From NCBI GenBank assembly GCA_949076555.1, contig CARUOB010000021.1, forward strand, positions 27,557 through 42,996: DNA of 15,440 nt. Direction: 5' to 3'. This stretch comes from an uncultured Lachnospiraceae bacterium. GTDB taxonomy: Bacteria; Bacillota; Clostridia; Lachnospirales; Lachnospiraceae. The notes under the pieces were generated by a model. It did no database searches. It was not told where the DNA came from and worked only from the letters and a program-made list of their open reading frames with translations. A program made the translations under genes and the position numbers. Shown here in pieces: positions 6,683-12,888 of this stretch (positions within the stretch are counted from its first letter, which is position 1; each line of letters opens with the position of its first letter).

Positions 6683-9600
6683 TTAACGTACCGTAAAAAT
6701 CTGTTCCACCATATGATCCTGCCTGAAAAACGCGGCCAGCAGATCATTCACCGTATCGTAATCGTGCAGGGTCTTCGCGATCATAATATCATTCAAAATG
6801 CCGAATCTTCCTTCCGGGATATCCTCCCCGGCCTCCCCCTTTTGGATCATGTCGCTCACCACAAGCTGTTCCCCGGCCTCCGATTCCTCCGTGATATAAT
6901 ACGAAAGCTGCTCCCCGAAAAACAGAATAAAATCACTGACGCAGATGCCGCCGAACATGTCCCGCATCTCCTCATGGGTATACGCCTCCCCGGCTGCGCC
7001 CTCCTCCTGAATCATATAATGGATCATCACCCGCGCGCCGGAAGTTGTCCGGTACTCCACCATCGTTTTGTCCAGATAGGCGTCAAGCCGCGGCACGCAG
7101 CCAAAATAATTCCGGTAGAAGGGCATAACAATTCCCTGCGAAAGAAGCGACTCCAAAAAGACACCGCAGAGTTTCTGCACGTCCCCGTCACGCTCCCTTT
7201 CAGCATAATGGCGCAGATACGCGATCCGGCAGACCGGATGGAACGGCGCCTCCTCCTGATAAAGCTGCCTTACACTCTCAAACACATACGGGTCCGTGTC
7301 CTCATCCTTCACCACATAATCATAGCAGCAGGCCGACACAAAGGCCGCCCAGACCCGCTCACTGCCGCCGCCTTTCGCGTAAGAGCGGAGAATGTCCAGC
7401 CATTCCTCCACCCGGACACCCGTATACAACATCTGTATCAGCATCCGCTCACACAGCCAGTAAGTGTCCACGCCGAAGTCTTTTGCCAGTCTCCACACAT
7501 CCCGCATCTGCACGGTACTTCCGGAGAACCAGCGCACCAGATACTCAAGCACATTGTCGTCATACTTCCCCTTCTGTACCGCATAGAGAAGCATTCCCGT
7601 AAGCTGCGGATCGTCCTCCGCCTCCGTCAAATCCAAAAGCCTGCTGCCCAGTTTGAGCAGCGTTTTCGCATCCATATCGTAAGGGCCAAAACGTTTGACC
7701 CACTCGTAAGCCGCCTCGTACATGCCCCGGTTTACGAGAAAACGAACGATCTTTCCCCTGTCCCGTCGGCTCACATCCCCCGGATGCAGGGCGAGCAGAT
7801 ACTCATCCAGCTCCCGCATTCTGTCCTTTTCATAGTAAAAGTCTACCACTATGGGACGGATTTTTCGCTTTTCCTCCTCCTCAATCCGCTCCGATGCGGA
7901 CAGAAGCGCGAAGAGATCCACATTGTCATCCTGTATCGTAAACGTATGCTGTTTTGCATAACACTCGTAGACCGCATAACCCAAATGCTTTCTCACAAAC
8001 GGAGCGATCATCCCCGCCAGTCTCCCCGGCTTCATCAGCGCTTCCAAGGCGTATTCCATGCCCACCGTAAAAAAGTTTCCCTCGCCGTCTCCCAAAAGCA
8101 CCCGGCAGTCATTGTCATAGACAGGCACAAAGGCCCTGCCGTCCGTTATCGGAAAGCGCTTGATATCCGACCGGCAGCCATATGCCAAAAGCACCTCTTT
8201 CGCACTCTCCTCCTCCGTCCTGACCTCCCGCATAAACAGCAGGGAGACAAGCGCTCTTGCCGTCTGCTCGTCGATCATGGAGGGCGAGAGAAAACTTTCA
8301 TAGAGATAAGCCAGATCCCGGTTGATTCTGCCCCGGCCAATCTGTTCCAGCAAAAACCGCTCGATCTCCGTTATATAGTTTACATAAATATCCGTCAACT
8401 CTTCCCGGCGCCTGTGTACATAGGCATAAAGACGGGCTGTCATCTCATAGTGCAGATCACTTTTGTACGCAAAATATAGGAGCACTATTTTGGGCAGCTC
8501 GCCGTCAAACTCTTTGGGAAGCGACATCATATAATATTCGTAAAGTCTGGTGATGCGCAGATTTTCCTCCACACCCGCCGCAAACCACGGAAAGTATGCC
8601 TCTCCGCAGCGGTTTCCCTTGATCAGCAGGGCACAGATTTCGTACAGAACCTCCTTGTGGGGAATCAGCGCATAGCAGCCTTTCAGGATACGGAACAGCC
8701 CTTCGGAATATCCCCGTCTCTGTCCGGCAAGATATACCACCTGCAGAAGGATTTCCTCCTGCATCACCCCGTTTTTGACTGCATAAGCCAAGATCTGTTC
8801 CTCAAAAGAATCCAGCTTGCGGAGCATAGCGGGATTCATGCAGAGAATATTCCACGCCTCAATATAGATCATCGGCGAGGTGCAGTGATGGATAAACAGA
8901 TCCTCCAACAGCAGCCACCTGCGGGAAACACTCTCCACATATTCCGTGGACAGATAGAGCAAAAGCCACGCGATCCGCCAGTCTCCCCGTCTTCTGGCAT
9001 AAATCCGCGAAACAATCTCCGCCACCTCGTCCACATAGGAGTCCTCCTCGCTGATGAGCGTGGTCAGATAGAGATAATAGCACCACAGCGCCGGATCATC
9101 TTCCCGTATGGCAATCACCCGCTCCCGCAGTTTTTCCATCTGCCATTTCGCTTCGTTTCCCCGCTCCTGAGACATGAGAAGCTGTCCTCTGAACAGTTTC
9201 ACGGCGATGTCCTTATCGTCAAGCTGCTCCATGCGCGTCAAGAGTTTTTCTGTCTCCGCAAGCCAGGTGGCCGTCCCGATTTTCTTTAAGCGGTGCGCCT
9301 GATAGTATTCCATCAACTGCACCGTGAGCTGTTTCTTTTCCCGCTTCGCCCCAAATACTCTGATTCCGGGCATACGCTGCACCACGGTGACGGGAATCCG
9401 CACTTTTCCGTTTTCCCGCACAAGCACAATGGCGCCTAAGTTTATGCCGTCGTGCAGCTTTTCCGTATCGATTTTATAGTAAAGCCGGTAAATATTATCC
9501 GCAAAAGATTCCTTCTGCGCAGTCTCCTCCTCCAGCTTTATGAAATCACCTTCCGTCTGAAACCACAGCCTCGTATACCCCCAGCCGTTCCGGTTTATGA

Positions 9601-10234
9601 CAAGGGCATATCTCGTATCCCCGGCCGGATCTTCCAGCCGAATCTCACTCTCCTCCGGAAGAAATTCCACCGGCTTTTTCTTGCGGATTTCCTGTAAAAA
9701 CTCCTCCACATTATGCTCGTTGTCCGGCACTGCAGAAAGCCCCTTGTAAACGGCAAAGTACTGCCTGTCGTGTCCCGTAAACACCTTTTTAAAGCGCGGT
9801 TCGTAAAAGAGCGAAACCGCCTCCGCCCAATTGCTTCTCGCCAGATTCGTAAAATGAAAAAGATTCCGGATTTCTCCGAGACTTGACGTGATCTCATCCG
9901 AAAGCACCGTCACCTGAAAGGGCAGCTCATACTCTCCCCTGTTTGAGGTGATGAAAAAGGAGCCGGAAATCTCCTGCCCGGCCTCCATTCCGGCGGCGTC
10001 AAACCGATAAAGAATCTCGTCCTCACTGCCCCCAAAACGCTTCGTGACACAAGTCATGCAAAGATCAGAGGACGTCACTGTGCCCTCAGTCACCATCCCC
10101 TCCGGTCCGTACACGAAAAAAGACCCCTCGCAGGCCGTGTCTGCCTGAAGGGACAGAGTAACACGCGGGCAGGAAAAATCCAGAGAACCGTCACCTGTAT
10201 GAAATTTACCTTCTAAAATCTCATCCACTACCAT
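6683..10234 (-). CDS. Giant beta-sandwich plus alpha-solenoid protein (DUF5717-type)
   Basis: A 1183-aa protein that I recall as the DUF5717 type. No function is known. An Ig-like beta domain covers about 16-111 (VTLSLQADTACEGSFFVYG ... GEYELPFQVTV). A helical hairpin FTNLARSNWAEAVSLFYEPR follows at 128-147. A second beta domain at about 196-286 contains YALVINRNGWGYTRLWF and LHDGINLGAIVLV. From about 300 to the end is an almost wholly helical solenoid rich in aromatic and leucine pairs, TPR-like but irregular. No signal peptide or membrane helix is visible, so it should be cytosolic. It leads the cluster. ATG 10234 has no Shine-Dalgarno, and a -10 element sits 6 nt upstream, so a leaderless mRNA is likely. 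The scaffold role is inferred from architecture. Confidence 0.85.
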   Translation of the reverse strand: MVVDEILEGKFHTGDGSLDFSCPRVTLSLQADTACEGSFFVYGPEGMVTEGTVTSSDLCMTCVTKRFGGSEDEILYRFDAAGMEAGQEISGSFFITSNRGEYELPFQVTVLSDEITSSLGEIRNLFHFTNLARSNWAEAVSLFYEPRFKKVFTGHDRQYFAVYKGLSAVPDNEHNVEEFLQEIRKKKPVEFLPEESEIRLEDPAGDTRYALVINRNGWGYTRLWFQTEGDFIKLEEETAQKESFADNIYRLYYKIDTEKLHDGINLGAIVLVRENGKVRIPVTVVQRMPGIRVFGAKREKKQLTVQLMEYYQAHRLKKIGTATWLAETEKLLTRMEQLDDKDIAVKLFRGQLLMSQERGNEAKWQMEKLRERVIAIREDDPALWCYYLYLTTLISEEDSYVDEVAEIVSRIYARRRGDWRIAWLLLYLSTEYVESVSRRWLLLEDLFIHHCTSPMIYIEAWNILCMNPAMLRKLDSFEEQILAYAVKNGVMQEEILLQVVYLAGQRRGYSEGLFRILKGCYALIPHKEVLYEICALLIKGNRCGEAYFPWFAAGVEENLRITRLYEYYMMSLPKEFDGELPKIVLLYFAYKSDLHYEMTARLYAYVHRRREELTDIYVNYITEIERFLLEQIGRGRINRDLAYLYESFLSPSMIDEQTARALVSLLFMREVRTEEESAKEVLLAYGCRSDIKRFPITDGRAFVPVYDNDCRVLLGDGEGNFFTVGMEYALEALMKPGRLAGMIAPFVRKHLGYAVYECYAKQHTFTIQDDNVDLFALLSASERIEEEEKRKIRPIVVDFYYEKDRMRELDEYLLALHPGDVSRRDRGKIVRFLVNRGMYEAAYEWVKRFGPYDMDAKTLLKLGSRLLDLTEAEDDPQLTGMLLYAVQKGKYDDNVLEYLVRWFSGSTVQMRDVWRLAKDFGVDTYWLCERMLIQMLYTGVRVEEWLDILRSYAKGGGSERVWAAFVSACCYDYVVKDEDTDPYVFESVRQLYQEEAPFHPVCRIAYLRHYAERERDGDVQKLCGVFLESLLSQGIVMPFYRNYFGCVPRLDAYLDKTMVEYRTTSGARVMIHYMIQEEGAAGEAYTHEEMRDMFGGICVSDFILFFGEQLSYYITEESEAGEQLVVSDMIQKGEAGEDIPEGRFGILNDIMIAKTLHDYDTVNDLLAAFFRQDHMVEQIFTVR

Positions 10235-10240
10235 ACCGAT

Positions 10241-10270
10241 AGTATATCATTTTCAGGGTGACATGTGCAA
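10241..10270 (-). promoter_or_regulatory. Extended -10 promoter of the four-gene cluster
   Basis: Minus strand: TGATATACT forms an extended -10 (TGn plus TATACT at 10246-10241). TTGCAC at 10270-10265 is a poor -35 at 18-nt spacing. The -10 ends 6 nt before the ATG at 10234, so the predicted transcription start falls on or next to the start codon. That fits the missing ribosome binding site. Confidence 0.6.
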
Positions 10271-10309
10271 CCCTCATTGCATATCATAGGGGTAAGAGAA
10301 ACGCTGACG

Positions 10310-10371
10310 TTACAATTTGCGCGCACGCCGGATAACGTATGCGCTTACGACAATTTGGTGTGAATTGTAAT
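10310..10371 (+). promoter_or_regulatory. Promoter and inverted repeats before the SpoIID-like gene
   Basis: A -10 candidate TGTAAT (10366-10371, five of six) has only a weak -35 near 10344-10349. TTACAATT (10310-10317) and AATTGTAA (10363-10370) are perfect inverses flanking the region. A closer inverse, ACAATT (10350-10355) with AATTGT (10363-10368), overlaps the -10. TGCGCGCA (10318-10325) is a perfect 8-bp palindrome. The arrangement suggests operator sites in the divergent intergenic region. The regulator is unknown. Confidence 0.45.
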
Positions 10372-10397
10372 AGGCAGTTCAAAAATGAGGTATCCGT

Positions 10398-11693
10398 ATG
10401 GACATAAACAGAGAAGGATTAAGCTCGGAAAATACACAGACCGGAGATAATACGGAGGCGGGAGCTGACAGGATCGGAAAACTGCAGGTCAACGTCACCG
10501 CGAACATTGGACTGATCCCCATAGAAAACGCTTCCATCACCATCTCCTTTACCGGAGAGCCCGACTCCACACTGGAGACACTCACAACCAATTCTTCCGG
10601 GCAGACTGACACGGTGGACCTGAAAACACCGCCACTGCAGTACAGCCTGACTCCCAACTCCCCCATGCCCTACTCGGAGTACACCCTGTCCGTGAGCGCT
10701 CCCGGCTATGAGCCTGTCATCGTCTCCGGTGTGGAAGTGCTGCCGGACGTGACTGCCGTCCAGAACATTGAAATGATACCAACGGAAATGAGCGAGGACA
10801 ATGAAGAGATCATCGCCATTCCCGACCATACCCTCTACGGCGACTATCCGCCCAAAATTCCAGAGGACGAAATAAAGCCCATGGATGAATCCGGGGAGAT
10901 CGTCTTAAGCCGCGTGGTCATTCCCGAATACATCATCGTCCATGACGGCGTTCCGAACGATTCCACCGCCCCCAACTACTATGTGCGCTACCGGGATTAT
11001 ATTAAAAACGTGGTGTCCTCCGAAATCTACGCCACCTGGCCGGAAAACGCCATCTACGCGAACACGCTGGCGATTATGTCCTTTACCTTAAACCGCGTGT
11101 ATACGGAGTGGTACAGAAACAAAGGCTACAACTTCACCATCACTTCCTCCACCGCCTACGACCAGAAATGGATTCGCGGCCGGAACATCTATAAAAATAT
11201 CGACAGACTGGTGGATTCCATCTTTGCCAACTACCTCTCCCGCCCCGGTGTGCGCCAGCCCATCTTCACCTCCTACTGCGACGGCAGAAACGTGACCTGC
11301 AATGGCTTAAGCCAGTGGGGCTCCAAATATCTCGGAGACGAGGGCTATTCTCCCATCCAGATCATCCGCTACTATTACGGCAGCGACATGTATATCAACA
11401 CCGCCGTGGCCGTCTCCGGCGTTCCCTCCTCATGGCCCGGATATAATCTGAACATCGGCGCCTCCGGGGATAAGGTGCTGCAGATCCAGCAGCAGTTAAA
11501 CCACATCGCCCAGAATTACCCCGCCATCCCGAGAGTCACCGCGGACGGCGTCTACGGCCCCCGCACCGCCGAAGCCGTCAGGGTCTTCCAGAGCGTCTTC
11601 AACCTTCCTCCAAGCGGGATCGTGGACTACCCGACATGGTATAAGATTTCGGAGGTCTATGTGGCTGTGAGCAGGATCTCGGAGCCGGAGTGA
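10398..11693 (+). CDS. SpoIID/LytB-like protein with peptidoglycan-binding domain
   Basis: 431 aa in three parts. Residues 28-127 form a carboxypeptidase-regulatory/CnaB-like beta-sandwich (KLQVNVTANIGLIPIENASI ... YTLSVSAPGYEPVIV). Residues about 194-333 match the SpoIID/LytB pattern: YRDYIKNVVSSEIYATWP with E209 at the expected catalytic glutamate, NTLAIMSFTLNR, then CNGLSQWGSKYLGDEGYSP and IIRYYYG. C294 and C301 could bind zinc, as cysteines do in clostridial SpoIID. Residues 354-416 are a PG_binding_1 domain (GASGDKVLQIQQQLN ... DGVYGPRTAEAVRVFQ). SpoIID is a lytic transglycosylase acting on peptidoglycan stripped of stem peptides. No signal peptide or membrane anchor is visible, which is odd for a wall enzyme and fits action in a spore or mother cell. 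RBS TGAGG lies 8 nt before ATG. Confidence 0.85.
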   Translation: MDINREGLSSENTQTGDNTEAGADRIGKLQVNVTANIGLIPIENASITISFTGEPDSTLETLTTNSSGQTDTVDLKTPPLQYSLTPNSPMPYSEYTLSVSAPGYEPVIVSGVEVLPDVTAVQNIEMIPTEMSEDNEEIIAIPDHTLYGDYPPKIPEDEIKPMDESGEIVLSRVVIPEYIIVHDGVPNDSTAPNYYVRYRDYIKNVVSSEIYATWPENAIYANTLAIMSFTLNRVYTEWYRNKGYNFTITSSTAYDQKWIRGRNIYKNIDRLVDSIFANYLSRPGVRQPIFTSYCDGRNVTCNGLSQWGSKYLGDEGYSPIQIIRYYYGSDMYINTAVAVSGVPSSWPGYNLNIGASGDKVLQIQQQLNHIAQNYPAIPRVTADGVYGPRTAEAVRVFQSVFNLPPSGIVDYPTWYKISEVYVAVSRISEPE

Positions 11694-11727
11694 AAGGGTG
11701 GGCTTTGCCATAAAAGGGGCGCCTACA

Positions 11728-11756
11728 TTGTTTTATCCTCCGCCATATGGTATAAT
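11728..11756 (+). promoter_or_regulatory. Extended -10 promoter of the GNAT gene
   Basis: TTGTTT (11728-11733) is spaced 17 nt from a perfect TATAAT (11751-11756) with a TGG extension, giving TGn-TATAAT. The AAAGGAG ribosome binding site and ATG 11786 follow about 15-30 nt downstream, leaving a short normal leader. Confidence 0.72.
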
Positions 11757-11785
11757 TGGCGCATGAAAAGCAAAGGAGAAAGACA

Positions 11786-12352
11786 ATGACTGACCCGTAT
11801 ATAACATGTCCCGTATTTCAAAACGAGAACTTTCTTCTGCGGCTGGTGGAGTCCGCAGACGCCCCCGATCTTCTTTCCGTATATTCCGACGAGAAGGCAG
11901 TGCCCTTCTTTAACAGCGACAACTGCCACGGCGACGATTTCCATTATACGACTCTGGAGCGTATGCGAAGCGCGGTAGATTTCTGGATGGAATCTTACCG
12001 CGAGAAATGGTTTGTCCGCTGGGTGATTGTAGACAAGAAACGCCAAAAAGCGGTCGGCACCATCGAGTTGTTCCACAGACAGGCCGAAGACTATTTTACC
12101 GACTGCGGGCTGCTGCGGCTGGATCTGCGAAGCGACTATGAGAGCACAACCGCCATTCAAGAAATCTTATCTCTGATCGTGCCGCCCGCCTATGAGCTGT
12201 TTCACTGCCGGATGATCGCCACCAAGGCCAAACCATCCGCCATACGGCGGAAAACGGCATTGACCAATCTGGGTTTTTCGGCCGTTACGGAAGCGCTGGT
12301 TGGCAATGACGGAACGCACTATACGGAATATTATGTGAGAGAGCGGGCATAA
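11786..12352 (+). CDS. GNAT family N-acetyltransferase
   Basis: 188 aa, a RimJ/RimL-like (Acetyltransf_3) member. Such enzymes move an acetyl group from acetyl-CoA to an amine, often a protein N-terminus or small molecule. The substrate here is unknown. The N-terminal FLLRLVESADAPDLLSVYSD (beta1-alpha1) is typical, as is the mid-chain strand pair WVIVDKKRQKAVGTIELFHR. The C-terminal FHCRMIATKAKPSAIRRKTA ... LGFS fits the beta5-alpha4 part. The acetyl-CoA loop reads LRLDLRSDYESTTAIQEIL and lacks the usual R/QxxGxG/A, which also occurs in divergent members of this subfamily as I recall it. ATG 11786 is chosen over the TTG at 11756 because AAAGGAGA lies just before it. The gene has its own promoter and is probably a separate unit. 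Confidence 0.88.
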   Translation: MTDPYITCPVFQNENFLLRLVESADAPDLLSVYSDEKAVPFFNSDNCHGDDFHYTTLERMRSAVDFWMESYREKWFVRWVIVDKKRQKAVGTIELFHRQAEDYFTDCGLLRLDLRSDYESTTAIQEILSLIVPPAYELFHCRMIATKAKPSAIRRKTALTNLGFSAVTEALVGNDGTHYTEYYVRERA

Positions 12353-12427
12353 CCGGAGAAACCTGCTCTTTATCAGAACACTTCATGTTTCTTGGCAAAA
12401 GACAGCGCAAACGAAAGGAGTCCGGCC

Positions 12428-12750
12428 ATGTCCGTTTACAATATCACATTTTCTCCTACAGGAGGCACGAAAAAGGCGGCAGATCTGTTCGTCAATTCCT
12501 TCTGCCCCAAAAGTGTCTGCATTGATCTCACCAACCCTTGCACGGACTTTGCGCCGGAAAATGTCCTGTCGGGGCTATTGACGCTGCCGCTCCTTCAAAA
12601 ACCGACACTAAGCGCTGTATCTCCTGTATGCGTTGCGTCGCCGTCTGCCCCCAAAAGTCTCGAAATGTCAGCAAAGCGCTCCTTGCCGCAAGCAGTATGA
12701 AGTTGAAAAAAGCTTGCAGCGGCTACCGGAAAAACGAATTGTTTCTGTGA
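12428..12750 (+). pseudogene. EFR1-type flavodoxin-ferredoxin gene with large internal deletion
   Basis: The 5' part, from ATG 12428 behind AAAGGAG, encodes a flavodoxin-like start (MSVYNITFSPTGGTKKAADL ...) to about codon 36. The 3' part, in another frame, encodes the ferredoxin end: GLCAGKCPVGAIDAA, then CISCMRCVAVCP for a complete second [4Fe-4S] site, then MKLKKACSGYRKNELFL and stop at 12750. Intact EFR1 proteins are about 260 aa. Only about 107 codons remain, so most of the flavodoxin domain is missing and the frame is broken near 12540. The first cluster has lost its two leading cysteines. Near the junction TGCACGGACTTTGC reads like a CTGCGLC coding stretch missing seven bases. I judge it inactive. 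Confidence 0.85.
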
Positions 12751-12775
12751 AATCTCCTTTATCCGTCCACTCAGA

Positions 12776-12820
12776 AAACCAGCCGCCCGGGTATCATTCG
12801 ACTTCCCGGACGGCTGGTTT
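12776..12820. terminator. Bidirectional terminator between the ferredoxin remnant and htpG
   Basis: AAACCAGCCG (12776-12785) pairs with CGGCTGGTTT (12811-12820), 10 perfect bp. After one mismatch CCGGG (12787-12791) pairs with CCCGG (12805-12809), leaving a 13-nt loop. On the minus strand the stem runs into TTTTCTGA, a U-tract suited to htpG. On the plus strand it ends TTTAAATTT. It lies between convergent genes and should serve both. Confidence 0.88.
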
Positions 12821-12888
12821 AAATTTACATAATTCTACACATCCATTTATATGATTTCCAAAAATAGTTTACATAATATCTACGCGCT

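Noticed and set aside
6512..8479. 655-codon open frame on the plus strand inside the giant gene
   Set aside because: It is antisense to the 1183-aa gene, has no ribosome binding site, and is rich in His, Arg and Pro as expected for a mirror frame of GC-biased coding DNA.
11723..12160. 145-codon minus-strand frame opposite the GNAT gene
   Set aside because: The plus strand has a promoter, an RBS and a recognisable acetyltransferase. The minus frame has none of these.
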